Below, in pieces: positions 6,406 through 13,344 of a stretch of 14,657 nt of DNA. The notes under the pieces were generated by a model. It worked only from the letters and a program-made list of their open reading frames with translations, was not told the origin of the DNA and searched no databases. The stretch covers positions 1 to 14,657 of the forward strand of contig CAJWBT010000020.1 of NCBI GenBank assembly GCA_913020235.1. The letters run 5' to 3'. The stretch comes from an uncultured Chloroflexota bacterium (GTDB lineage: Bacteria > Chloroflexota > Dehalococcoidia > UBA3495). Both the position numbers and the translations under genes were made by a program. Each line of letters starts with the position of its first letter. Position 1 is the first letter of the stretch.

Positions 6406-7101
6406 ATGCGATTTGGCATCCTAGTATTCCCCGGCACCTGGAGCGAAACCGACTGCTACCACGCGGTCAACGGAGTGCTCCAGCATCAGGCCGCCTACGT
6501 CTGGCACCGGGAGGACAACCTGGCGGGCTACGACTGCGTGGTCCTTCCCGGCGGTTTCTCCTATGGCGACTACCTCAGGCCCGGCGCCATGGCCCGCTTC
6601 TCCCCGGTCATGGACGCGCTGCACAGGTTCGCCGAGGCGGGAGGGCTGGTCATCGGCATCTGCAACGGGTTTCAGATACTCTGCGAAGCCGGACTGCTTC
6701 CCGGCGCCCTGCTGCGCAACCACCACCTCCAGTACCGGTGCCAGTGGACACATCTGCGTGCCGAACGGGTGGACACAGCCTTTACGTCCCGGTGCAGTCC
6801 CGGGCAAGTGCTGAGAGTGCCGGTCTCCCACGGTGAGGGCAACTACTACGCGGACGCCGCCACGCTGGACCGGCTGGAGAGGGAGAGCAGGGTCTTGTTT
6901 CGCTACTGCGAGGCCTCGGGTGAAGCTACGGATTCGGCCAACCCCAACGGCGCGGCCCACAACATAGCCGGAATAATCAACGAAGCCGGGAACGTCCTTG
7001 GCATGATGCCCCACCCGGAGCGGAGCTGCGAGCAGATCCTGGGCAGCACCGACGGCAACCTGATATTCCAGTCGATCGCCGATAGCTTCGGTTCCGGGTA
7101 A
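6406..7101 (+). CDS. purQ: Phosphoribosylformylglycinamidine synthase subunit I (glutaminase)
   Basis: This 231-residue class I glutamine amidotransferase releases ammonia from glutamine for FGAM synthetase (PurL) in de novo purine synthesis. The full triad is visible: Cys86 in GICNGFQIL, His203 and Glu205 in MPHPERS. Other PurQ hallmarks are [10 protein letters not shown] at the start, [19 protein letters not shown] around 47-65, and VSHGEGNYY near 140-148. The length is normal for free-standing PurQ. PurS and PurL are not in the window, so the complex must be completed from elsewhere. The ATG at 6406 fits the family N-terminus ([10 protein letters not shown]) although only AGAGAG precedes it. 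It is 80 bases from yqeY, across the inverted repeat, and 8 bases before the transporter gene. Confidence 0.92.
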   Translation: MRFGILVFPGTWSETDCYHAVNGVLQHQAAYVWHREDNLAGYDCVVLPGGFSYGDYLRPGAMARFSPVMDALHRFAEAGGLVIGICNGFQILCEAGLLPGALLRNHHLQYRCQWTHLRAERVDTAFTSRCSPGQVLRVPVSHGEGNYYADAATLDRLERESRVLFRYCEASGEATDSANPNGAAHNIAGIINEAGNVLGMMPHPERSCEQILGSTDGNLIFQSIADSFGSG

Positions 7102-7109
7102 GGAGCCCG

Positions 7110-8003
7110 GTGCTGTCGATCGGCCTGGCCCTGGCGGCCAGCTTGGGTTTTGCCAGCTCCGCCATCTTTGCCCGCGCGGGAATGCAGGGCATCAAGCCGC
7201 TCACCAGCGCGCTGATATCCCTGGCGGTGAGTTCGGTCCCGGCCATCGTCCTGGTCCTGGTCTTCGCCTCTTCGGACCTCAAGGCTTTGTCCCTCGTTGC
7301 GCTCCTCCTGCTCCTGGGCCTGGGAGCGGTGAATTTCCTGGGCGGGCGCACCTTGAACTACCTGGCCATCGGCCGGGTCGGCGCTTCCCGCTCCAGCGCC
7401 ATCCTGGGCACCACTGTCGTCTTTTCCGCAATCTTCGCTATTTCCGTCTCCGGAGAGCGGCCCCATTTTGTGGTCCTGCTGGGGACCGCCGGAGTGGTTG
7501 TTGGCCTGGTGATCGCCACCGGAGAGTCGCTTCACCGGGGCTGGGGCGGCGACCGGCGGTCGCTGGTGGGTTACCTTCTGGCTCTGGCCGCCTCCGTCTC
7601 CTACGGCGGCGCCACCGTCATGGCGAAGGAGCTGTCCGAAGCCTACGGCTCTCCGCTGATGGTGTCCGGCTTCGGCCTGATGTTCGGCCTGGCGTTGCTA
7701 ACCCCGCTGGCCGGGCGCCAGGCCTTTCGCGACCTCCGGGCCAGCAGACCCGACCCTGAGTTTGTCCTTTACGCGGGTCTGTCAGGATTGGCCTCCGGCG
7801 CCGCGGTCACCCTCCTTTACTACGCGGTGCGAGAGGGCGACGTGGTGGTGGTGGCTCCCGTCGTGGCGATCAACCCGCTGGTGACCCTGCTGCTGGCCCA
7901 TATCTTTATCGCCCAGCTGGAGAGAATCACCCGGCAGCTTGTCGTTGGCACGGTCTTGACCGTTCTGGGCATCTTGGTCGTGGTCGCCGGGAGCACTACC
8001 TGA
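7110..8003 (+). CDS. EamA/DMT-superfamily transporter
   Basis: This 297-residue membrane protein has about ten hydrophobic segments arranged as two EamA halves (about 1-140 and 150-295), the standard size and layout for drug/metabolite transporters. Typical pieces are SLGFASSAIFARAGM in helix 1, an LNYLAIGRVGASRSSAILGT segment before the middle of the first half, and VVVVAPVVAINPLVTLLLAH with a final GTVLTVLGILVVVAG helix. Substrates of the family include amino acids, nucleosides and small metabolites; nothing here fixes one. The GTG start at 7110 is supported by AAGGAG at 7100-7105, which overlaps the purQ stop, so it is probably translated with purQ. A purine-related substrate is possible from context but weakly supported. 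Confidence 0.88.
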   Translation: MLSIGLALAASLGFASSAIFARAGMQGIKPLTSALISLAVSSVPAIVLVLVFASSDLKALSLVALLLLLGLGAVNFLGGRTLNYLAIGRVGASRSSAILGTTVVFSAIFAISVSGERPHFVVLLGTAGVVVGLVIATGESLHRGWGGDRRSLVGYLLALAASVSYGGATVMAKELSEAYGSPLMVSGFGLMFGLALLTPLAGRQAFRDLRASRPDPEFVLYAGLSGLASGAAVTLLYYAVREGDVVVVAPVVAINPLVTLLLAHIFIAQLERITRQLVVGTVLTVLGILVVVAGSTT

Positions 8004-8006
8004 ATC

Positions 8007-8019
8007 CCCGGTAACCGGG
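8007..8019 (+). terminator. Short hairpin after the transporter gene
   Basis: CCCGG-TAA-CCGGG is a perfect 5-bp stem beginning 4 bases after the transporter stop. No T run follows, so its role as a terminator is uncertain; it may just mark the transcript end. Confidence 0.3.
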
Positions 8020-8073
8020 CCCATTGTGCCAGCCCATCCCGGCGTCGGGGAAAGCTGGCCGGTTCCCAAGTGT

Positions 8074-8082
8074 GGCATAATT
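8074..8082 (+). promoter_or_regulatory. Possible extended -10 promoter for the small VOC gene
   Basis: TGG followed by CATAAT (8077-8082) fits an extended -10 element (TGn plus five of six matches to TATAAT). No good -35 hexamer lies 16-18 bases upstream. Transcription would start near 8089, 40 bases before the start codon at 8129. Confidence 0.38.
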
Positions 8083-8128
8083 ACAACGCCCAACAACTAT
8101 CGGCGCCATTCGGCACAAGGGGAGAGTT

Positions 8129-8527
8129 ATGGCCGGAAAGATACACACGAAGAGGATCAACCACGTGACCACCGCGGTCAAAGATACAGCCAGGGCCATG
8201 AAGTTTTACAACGACCTGATCGGCATCAAGCAGATCCAGAGCCAGGTGGATAACCCCGAGATTACCTGGCTGCAGCTGGAAAGCGGGATCATGGTCCACC
8301 TCATCGAGACCGATGAGGCCCCACTCCAGCCCGAGCGCCTTCACCACGCCTTTGAGGTGGAGGATTTTGAGGGCACCAGGAAGATATTGGTGGAGAACGG
8401 CTTCGAGATTCTTCGGGAGGGTGTCCGCTACGATGGGCAGGCCTTCCTCTTCATCCACGACCCCGACGGCAACCGGGTGGAGTTCTGCACCGGTTCCGGC
8501 TACGCCCCCGCTCCACCACGGCCATAG
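8129..8527 (+). CDS. VOC-superfamily protein (glyoxalase/dioxygenase fold)
   Basis: This 132-residue protein makes one VOC domain: INHVTTAVKDTARAMKFYND at the start (His12), a second-module start at LHHAFEVEDFEGTRKIL (His72/His73), and the classical end DPDGNRVEFCTG (Glu118). His12, His57 or Glu60, His72/73 and Glu118 are candidate metal ligands of the H..E..H..E type used by lactoylglutathione lyases, epimerases and extradiol dioxygenases. The reaction cannot be named from sequence. AAGGGGAGAG upstream supports the ATG at 8129. It is separated from the transporter by 125 bases with its own possible promoter, and from the methyltransferase by 112 bases. Confidence 0.85.
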   Translation: MAGKIHTKRINHVTTAVKDTARAMKFYNDLIGIKQIQSQVDNPEITWLQLESGIMVHLIETDEAPLQPERLHHAFEVEDFEGTRKILVENGFEILREGVRYDGQAFLFIHDPDGNRVEFCTGSGYAPAPPRP

Positions 8528-8639
8528 GTCCCAGACGTCCTCCGGCCCGGCCGCGGCCGAGCGGCTCTTCGCCGTAGATTAGATGGAGTGTTGGCTAGCA
8601 AACGCTCCCCTGAACACAATGCTGTAGTGGAGACCGCCT

Positions 8640-9278
8640 ATGGTCTGCCGCCAATGCCGGGGCATCGAGAAGCTTTTCGACCCCCGAAAGGCTCGCCGGG
8701 AACTCGAAACATACCGTACACGAGGCCCTCGAAAGCTGACCCAGCTTCTGATCAACGCGATCAAGGAGGAGGGGGTCGAGGGACAGACCATACTGGACAT
8801 CGGCGGCGGTATCGGAGCGATACAGCACGAGCTTCTGAAGGCGGGGGCCGGTAATTCGATCGGCGTGGAGGCTTCGACGGCGTACATCCAGGCGGCGGAA
8901 CAGGAGGCCGAGGCGCAGGGTCACGCCTGGCGAATGAGCTACCAGTACGGCAACTTCGTCGAGATCGCCGGAGACATCCAGCCGGTGGACATCGTCACCC
9001 TGGACCGGGTCATCTGCTGCTATCCAGACCTTGAACTCCTGCTGGAGCTGTCTTCCCAGCATGCGACCTGTGTCTACGGGGTAGTGTTCCCCGTGGATAG
9101 CTGGGCCATGCGCGGTTTGGCCCGCCTCTTCAACTCTTACCTCTGGTTGCGGCGGCATCCGTTCCGCTTTTTCGTCCACCCAACTTCCGCAGTCGATGGC
9201 CTGCTTCGGCGCAACGGCTTTCACCGGCGCTTCCACCACAAGACACGCATCTGGCAGGTGGCCGTCTACCGGCGCTAG
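8640..9278 (+). CDS. Class I SAM-dependent methyltransferase with N-terminal CxxC
   Basis: This 212-residue protein has a Rossmann methyltransferase core: motif I LDIGGGIG (52-59), acidic residue after strand 2 (GVEAS, Glu77), and VTLDRVICCYPD after strand 4. The N-terminus has CRQCRGIEKLFD, a CxxC next to GIE..FD that I recall from a family of small uncharacterised methyltransferases in Chloroflexota, Actinomycetota and cyanobacteria; they are sometimes labelled as related to Mg-protoporphyrin methyltransferase. The C-terminal part (WLRRHPFRFFVHP, FHRRFHHKTRIWQVAVYRR) also fits. The acceptor is unknown. The start at 8640 has GTGGAG 8-13 bases upstream. It is a single gene with about 300 noncoding bases on its 3' side; no close functional partner is evident. 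Confidence 0.82.
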   Translation: MVCRQCRGIEKLFDPRKARRELETYRTRGPRKLTQLLINAIKEEGVEGQTILDIGGGIGAIQHELLKAGAGNSIGVEASTAYIQAAEQEAEAQGHAWRMSYQYGNFVEIAGDIQPVDIVTLDRVICCYPDLELLLELSSQHATCVYGVVFPVDSWAMRGLARLFNSYLWLRRHPFRFFVHPTSAVDGLLRRNGFHRRFHHKTRIWQVAVYRR

Positions 9279-9575
9279 CTCGACAGGCAGTCGCCACCAA
9301 GTTCCGGCCAATGGAAGACCACGGGGGAAATGTTTGCCCTTGCCGTTCCCGCATCCGCCGGTAGAGGGCTCGATCAGGTAAGCATCTTCCGAGGCAATTG
9401 ATTCCCGGTTCCCGGTCCCTGAGGAGTCAGAGTACCGGTCCGGGCTGCGGAGTCTTCGCCGCCGCTTGCAAGCGGGATGGCCGCAGGGTATATTAGGCGA
9501 CGCCGTCAGATCGGAATACACGGCCATTGGGCCGGCCACCAGTCAACAAGCGGGCGGACGCAACGGAGCAGGCAA
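9279..9575. other. Intergenic region holding a promoter and palindrome
   Basis: I see no gene in these 297 bases. The right half contains a probable promoter (9466-9494) whose -35 sits in a 14-bp palindrome, and the ribosome-binding site of the dehydrogenase gene (GGAGCAGG near 9564-9571). The left half has a short direct repeat of CCCGGT around 9405-9419 and nothing else recognisable. Confidence 0.5.
9462..9494 (+). promoter_or_regulatory. Promoter with palindromic operator over the -35 element
   Basis: TTGCAA (9466-9471), 17-base spacer, TATATT (9489-9494) is a reasonable sigma-70-type promoter with optimal spacing. The -35 hexamer is at the heart of a perfect 14-bp palindrome CCGCTTGCAAGCGG (9462-9475), a size and symmetry typical of dimeric repressor sites. 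Binding there would block polymerase. Transcription would begin near 9501, 75 bases before the dehydrogenase start. Confidence 0.5.
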
Positions 9576-10583
9576 ATGGCGACGAAGAAACCCGGCTACC
9601 GCGTTCTGGTCACCGACTACGTCTGGCCCTCTACCCAGCCGGAACGGGAGGTGCTGGCGTCCATTGGGGCCGAAATAATCGAAGCTCCGGACCCGTCGCC
9701 CGACACGCTGGCGTCCCTGGCCGCCGACGTGGACGCCATCATGGTTTGCTTCGCCCAGGTAACCGACGAGGTGGTGAGGGCCGCCCGAAAGTGCATCGTG
9801 ATCAGCCGCTACGGCGTTGGGGTGGACAACATCGCCGTGGACACGGCAACCCAAGAAGGCATCGTGGTCACCTACGTCCCGGACTACTGTGTTGACGAAG
9901 TCTCGGACCACGTCATGGCCCTGCTGCTGACCTGGAACCGCCAGATTGGGTTTCACGACCGGGCCGCGAAACAGGGACGCTGGACGGGTGTCTCTTCGCC
10001 GGTACCCTTGGTCCGCCTTCGCGGGACTACGCTGGGGGTTCTCGGCCTCGGCCGCATCGGCCGGGCGGTGGCGGAAAAGGCCAGGGCCTTTGGGATGGAA
10101 CTCCTGGTCTATGACCCCTACCTGCTCCCGGCGGCGCCGGTACCGGACGGGGTCAGGCTGGTGGACTTGCCGGCCTTGCTGGCCCAGTCGGACTACATAA
10201 CCGTGCACACGCCCCTCAACGACGAGACCCGAGGGCTGGTGGGCGCGCCGGAGCTGGCCCAGATGAAGCCCACCGCCTTCATCATCAACTGCGCTCGCGG
10301 GCCTATCCTCGACGAGGAGGCCCTGTACGTCGCCCTGCGTGACCGCAAGATAGCCGGAGCCGGGCTGGATGTGATGGAGCAGGCGGCGCCGCCCGCCAGC
10401 CATCCACTGTTCAAGCTGGACAACGTGTTGGTGACACCCCACGTGGCCTTCCTGTCCCGGCAGTCGGTCCACGAGCTGGAGGTGCGCACCGCCCAGGCCA
10501 CCGTGGACGTGCTTCAGGGCAGGATGCCCGGGTTCCTGGTCAACCCGGCCGTGCTCCCCAACGCCCGCATCCGGCTGGACTAG
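9576..10583 (+). CDS. D-2-hydroxyacid dehydrogenase, CtBP/PGDH-like, lacking the usual catalytic Glu
   Basis: This 335-residue protein has the normal length and layout of the NAD-dependent D-isomer 2-hydroxyacid dehydrogenases: catalytic-domain start, SRYGVGVDNIAVDTA (77-91), VPDYCVDEVSDHVMALLL of the CtBP-like group, the NAD-binding GLGRIG (157-162) with Asp180 as ribose-binding acidic residue, NCARGPILDE with catalytic Arg241, and TPHVAF with catalytic His289. The Glu that pairs with His, five residues after the Asp of LDV (normally LDVFEQEP), is Ala270 here (LDVMEQAAPP). The protein may therefore have altered or no oxidoreductase activity, or use another acidic residue such as Glu268. The start at 9576 was chosen for GGAG at 9564-9567 and family length over an upstream frame extension that crosses the promoter. 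Confidence 0.88.
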   Translation: MATKKPGYRVLVTDYVWPSTQPEREVLASIGAEIIEAPDPSPDTLASLAADVDAIMVCFAQVTDEVVRAARKCIVISRYGVGVDNIAVDTATQEGIVVTYVPDYCVDEVSDHVMALLLTWNRQIGFHDRAAKQGRWTGVSSPVPLVRLRGTTLGVLGLGRIGRAVAEKARAFGMELLVYDPYLLPAAPVPDGVRLVDLPALLAQSDYITVHTPLNDETRGLVGAPELAQMKPTAFIINCARGPILDEEALYVALRDRKIAGAGLDVMEQAAPPASHPLFKLDNVLVTPHVAFLSRQSVHELEVRTAQATVDVLQGRMPGFLVNPAVLPNARIRLD

Positions 10584-10596
10584 ATGCGGCGAGGGC

Positions 10597-10664
10597 CCAC
10601 CGCGGAGCACGCCGAGAACCCAGAGAACGAGTAATGGTCCCCGGTGTTCTCTGTGACTCCGTGG
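10597..10664. repeat. Imperfect inverted repeat (CCACGGAG / AGAGAAC type)
   Basis: CAGAGAAC (10621-10628) pairs perfectly with GTTCTCTG (10646-10653). Outside these, CCACCGCGGAG (10597-10607) opposes CTCCGTGG (10657-10664) with a small mismatch loop. It lies between the dehydrogenase stop and the tandem-VOC gene. A related half, CCACGGAGAGTCAC, occurs at 11565-11578 just after that gene. It could be a transcript-end structure or a dispersed intergenic repeat. Confidence 0.5.
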
Positions 10665-10738
10665 CCAACGTAAGAACTCACCCCTTTGCCGGGGTTGCCG
10701 GAGACTTGAGAGACGCCAGCCAGATCGAAGGAGACACC

Positions 10739-11560
10739 ATGTTTGACAAGATTCAGCACATCGGCTACCTGGTGGGCGACCTGGACGCCGCCATCGCCTG
10801 GTTCGAGAAGGGTTTCGGAGGGAAGCAGGCCGGCGGCGGCCCGGTAGGCAGCACCTGGATTGTACCCGGCGGCGGCCGCAACGCCTTCGTCCATTTCGGC
10901 CAGGTGGAGGTGGAGATCATCGAGCCTCAGGACCGGGGCGGCATCCCCGCCGGCACCCTGGTGATGCATCATGTGGGCTACGTGGTCCCCGACATCGGCG
11001 AGGCAAGGTCCCGGTTGGAGGCCAGGGGCTTCAAGTTCGCCTCCGAGTCCCCCTTCACCAACATCCTGGAGCAGCAGGTGCTCTACTTCGATGCCGCGAC
11101 CACCAACGGGTTGTTGCTGCACCTGACCCAACTGCCGGAGCGGCCCAACGATATCGGTGTAGGCGAGGGAGTACCGATAGAGAGAATCGTGCACGCGGGT
11201 TACCTGCTGGCCAACCTAGAGGGCGCCATTGCCTGGTACGTCGACAAATTCGACGGCGTTCACATTGGGGGCAGGTCCACCCCAATGGGAGGACGCAACG
11301 CCTTCGTCAACTTCGGGCAGGTCCAGGTGGAGCTGATCGAGACGGAAGACACGAGCCACCTGTCGCCCGAGGGCTACGCCATGGACCACGTGGGCTATGT
11401 GGTGTCCGACATCGCCGCGGGCATCACCGATTGCCTTTCCAGGGGACTGAGGTTCGTCTCCGACTCTCCGCGCACCAATCCCATCGGGCAGACGCTGCTG
11501 TACTTCGACACGGACACCACCATGGGCGCCCGCATGCATCTGACCCAATTGCCCGACTGA
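10739..11560 (+). CDS. Tandem VOC-domain protein
   Basis: This 273-residue protein has two VOC units of the glyoxalase/bleomycin-resistance/dioxygenase superfamily (about 1-135 and 145-273). The halves are clearly related: HIGYLVGDLDAAIAWF against HAGYLLANLEGAIAWY, GGRNAFVHFGQVEVEIIE against GGRNAFVNFGQVQVELIE, HHVGYVVPDI against DHVGYVVSDI, and both end HLTQLP. Each half keeps a His at the first strand and near its middle, possible metal ligands; the final ligand position is HLTQ instead of the common Glu-containing end. A pair of modules usually makes one or two active sites at the module interface. AAGGAG (10728-10733) fixes the start at 10739; an upstream in-frame ATG at 10634 has no support and overlaps the inverted repeat. 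Epimerase, lyase or ring-cleaving roles are all possible. Confidence 0.87.
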   Translation: MFDKIQHIGYLVGDLDAAIAWFEKGFGGKQAGGGPVGSTWIVPGGGRNAFVHFGQVEVEIIEPQDRGGIPAGTLVMHHVGYVVPDIGEARSRLEARGFKFASESPFTNILEQQVLYFDAATTNGLLLHLTQLPERPNDIGVGEGVPIERIVHAGYLLANLEGAIAWYVDKFDGVHIGGRSTPMGGRNAFVNFGQVQVELIETEDTSHLSPEGYAMDHVGYVVSDIAAGITDCLSRGLRFVSDSPRTNPIGQTLLYFDTDTTMGARMHLTQLPD

Positions 11561-11564
11561 GCCA

Positions 11565-11578
11565 CCACGGAGAGTCAC
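11565..11578 (+). repeat. Second copy of the CCACGGAG motif
   Basis: CCACGGAGAGTCAC begins four bases after the tandem-VOC stop and matches, apart from a 2-base insertion, the minus-strand reading of 10651-10664 (CCACGGAGTCACAG). TTCTCCG follows at 11584-11590 and could pair with CGGAG to form a weak stem. The tandem-VOC gene is thus flanked by related motifs. Confidence 0.35.
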
Positions 11579-11653
11579 CCATATTCTCCGCGAGTTGACC
11601 GGGAGCAAACCGGCGCTAGGCATATCGTGAGGCTCTTGGGTAGGAGGTGTCAC

Positions 11654-12679
11654 GTGGCCCAATTTACCTCGCAGCGCATAAACGTTGACGACGACTTCGA
11701 GGCCGTGCAACGTCTCTATCTGGAGCGGGGTTGGACCGACGGCCTGCCGGTCGTGCCGCCCACCCCGGAACGGGTCGAGGCGATGCTGGCGACAACCAGC
11801 CTTCCCCCCGAGCACGTAGTGGCCGAGATACCCCCAACCTATGGTGCGGCCACCATTGAGAAGCTGGCGATCAACGCGGTCATGGCGGGATGCCTTCCGG
11901 AGTACCTGCCGGTCATTGTGGCCGCTGTGGCTGCCATCGGCGAACCCGCGTTCAACCTTTACCTGGTCCAGACCACCACCCACCCGGCCGCCCCCCTTGT
12001 CATCGTCAACGGTCCCATCAGAAAGGCTCTGGGCATGAACAGCTCCTCGGGTGCCTACGGCCCTTGCTGGCGGGCCAACGCAACCATCGGCCGCGCCATG
12101 CGCCTGGTGTTGCTCAACGTTGGAGGAGGCTACCCGGGGGTAGGGGACATGTCTACCCAGGGATCCCCGTCCAAGTATGGTTACTGCGTGGCCGAGAACG
12201 AGGAGGAAAACCCTTGGCAGCCGCTCCACGTGGAGCGGGGTTTCCGGCCAGACCAGAGCACGGTAACGGTGATATCCAGCGAGTCGCCCCACAACATCAA
12301 CGATCACACCGGGCGCTCCGCCGAAGAGATACTCACGATCATGGCGGGCGCGATGGCGGTAACCGGCGCCAACAACTCGAACACGGGTGGGGAGACCCTC
12401 TTGGCCTTGGGGCCCGAGCACGCCGCGACCATCGCGAAGGACGGTTTCGGCAAGCAGGAGATCAAGGAGTGGCTGCACCGCCACGCCCTGATTCCCCTGG
12501 AACGCTACACCCACGACACGTTGATGGAGCGCTTCGGGGCCATCCCCGAAGGGCCGGTGCCCATGGTCCGCGCTCCTGAGGACCTGCTGGTCATCGTTTT
12601 GGGAGGCCCCGGCAAGCATTCGTCCTGGGTGCCCACCAACGGCCGGTTTACCCGGTCTGTGACCAGGGAAATCCTCTAA
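11654..12679 (+). CDS. Conserved uncharacterised protein (GWTDGLPVVPPT family)
   Basis: This 341-residue soluble protein has strongly conserved-looking runs: RGWTDGLPVVPPT (25-37), NAVMAGCLPEYLPVIVAAV (74-92), HPAAPLVIVNGPI (110-122), an NSSSGAYGPCWRANATIGRA block (129-148), and YCVAENEEENPW. I recall this family as uncharacterised, often with two-subunit or UGSC-type partners in Chloroflexota, Actinomycetota and Proteobacteria; that recollection is not verifiable here. Cys80, Cys138 and the Cys in YGYCVAEN are candidate functional residues. The GTG at 11654 is preferred because AGGAGGT (11642-11648) lies 5 bases before it; a GTG at 11627 has no such site. A hairpin at 12681-12701 follows the stop. 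Its place beside VOC and dehydrogenase genes suggests catabolism, without showing a reaction. Confidence 0.8.
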   Translation: MAQFTSQRINVDDDFEAVQRLYLERGWTDGLPVVPPTPERVEAMLATTSLPPEHVVAEIPPTYGAATIEKLAINAVMAGCLPEYLPVIVAAVAAIGEPAFNLYLVQTTTHPAAPLVIVNGPIRKALGMNSSSGAYGPCWRANATIGRAMRLVLLNVGGGYPGVGDMSTQGSPSKYGYCVAENEEENPWQPLHVERGFRPDQSTVTVISSESPHNINDHTGRSAEEILTIMAGAMAVTGANNSNTGGETLLALGPEHAATIAKDGFGKQEIKEWLHRHALIPLERYTHDTLMERFGAIPEGPVPMVRAPEDLLVIVLGGPGKHSSWVPTNGRFTRSVTREIL

Positions 12680-12680
12680 C

Positions 12681-12701
12681 GGGACGACGGGTAATCGTCC
12701 C
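12681..12701 (+). terminator. Hairpin directly after the conserved unknown gene
   Basis: GGGACGA (12681-12687), 7-base loop, TCGTCCC (12695-12701) is a perfect 7-bp stem starting two bases after the stop codon. There is no following T run, but the position is typical of a transcript end; it may also protect the 3' end of the mRNA. Confidence 0.5.
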
Positions 12702-13180
12702 ACTGCGCCGACGCCAGTGTCGCTGCCCGAGAGCTTGACGTGCCGGCCGGGGCAGGTCTGACCGCCGGAGGTCGGGCCATCGTCTCCTTGGGGTCCTTGG
12801 GGCTCGGCTGGGAGCTACCCCGTCGCCCGTGGCTGCGTTGACAGCCCCAGTCCCCCGGAGCTATGCTGGCCCAGGGTCGGAAGCAGCGGCCCCCTTCGGG
12901 GGCGGGACCGTGGGTTTCCCGAAGTTTGCGGGTAGTTTCGGCTCGCCGGGGAGCACACACGATCCTGCATTGCCGACATCTTCAGGGGGAGAACAGTGCT
13001 CGCCCCTGGGGCCCGCCAAGCCTGGCGCGGGCGCCCAGCACGTGGACCTCCAGGATCGACTCCAGACCAGGTCGCTCAGCGCCTCCGGGACCTTGGGTGC
13101 TCGCACCCGCCAGATACGGCGGAGCGTGATAACTGCCAGGTGGCCGGGCTCGCCCAAACGCTGAGAACAGGAGTCCAGGC

Positions 13181-13266
13181 GGCTGTGCAAACAGCCTGCT
13201 GCCCTCTAGGGCGGGATTCTTCGGGAGCGGTTCCCTTGGACCTTCCCAAAGAGCCCGCGCTCGGGC
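13181..13266 (+). promoter_or_regulatory. Three consecutive stem-loops in the possible ACAD leader
   Basis: Within 86 bases are a 6-bp stem closed by a GCAA tetraloop (13181-13196), a near-palindrome GCCCTCTAGGGC (13201-13212), and a 5-bp stem with loop CGCT (13253-13266). They end 78 bases before the acyl-CoA dehydrogenase start. High GC makes chance stems common, but a GNRA-capped perfect stem is a typical RNA motif. No aptamer class is recognised. Confidence 0.3.
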
Positions 13267-13344
13267 GAGACGTAGACGAAGCAGATAGCCGGTAGGTAAA
13301 GAAGGCGTCCTCGAACGGTCGGGGACGCGGCGAGGAGGCCGAAC

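Larger units (their letters stand above)
12680..13344. other. 665-base hairpin-rich gap without a credible gene
   Basis: Open frames exist on both strands (for example 12829-13164 plus) but are Pro/Ser/Gly/Arg-rich with no domain, good start or gene-like codon pattern. Instead there are several exact stems: 12681-12701; GCCCCCTTCGGGGGC (12889-12903); CGCCA-AGCC-TGGCG (13014-13027); GGCTGT-GCAA-ACAGCC with a GNRA loop (13181-13196); GCCCT-CT-AGGGC (13201-13212); GCCCG-CGCT-CGGGC (13253-13266). I recognise no tRNA, tmRNA, RNase P or known riboswitch. It may contain an unannotated structured RNA, the leader of the acyl-CoA dehydrogenase mRNA, or degraded coding DNA. Confidence 0.45.

Noticed and set aside
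8546..8565. GGCCGCGGCC palindrome between the small VOC and methyltransferase genes
   Set aside because: Short, purely G/C palindromes arise often by chance at this composition; no promoter elements adjoin it.
9543..10610. 355-codon minus frame opposite the dehydrogenase
   Set aside because: Same GC-driven antisense effect; the plus strand has all dehydrogenase motifs and a proper start.
11216..12703. 495-codon open frame on the minus strand
   Set aside because: Antisense to the tandem-VOC gene end and the conserved unknown gene. Stop-free antisense frames are expected with high third-position GC; the translation is Gly/Arg/His-rich without domain features.
12862..12930. Possible SRP (4.5S) RNA because of a CGGAAGCAGC string near 12878-12887
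   Set aside because: The conserved domain IV needs the CAGG..CCGGAAGG..AGCAGC symmetry with a closed GGAA loop. Here the GGAAGG part is missing and flanking arms do not pair.
12829..13164. 111-residue plus frame in the large gap
   Set aside because: Pro/Gly/Ser-rich low-complexity translation, no ribosome-binding site, and overlapped by equally long frames in other phases.
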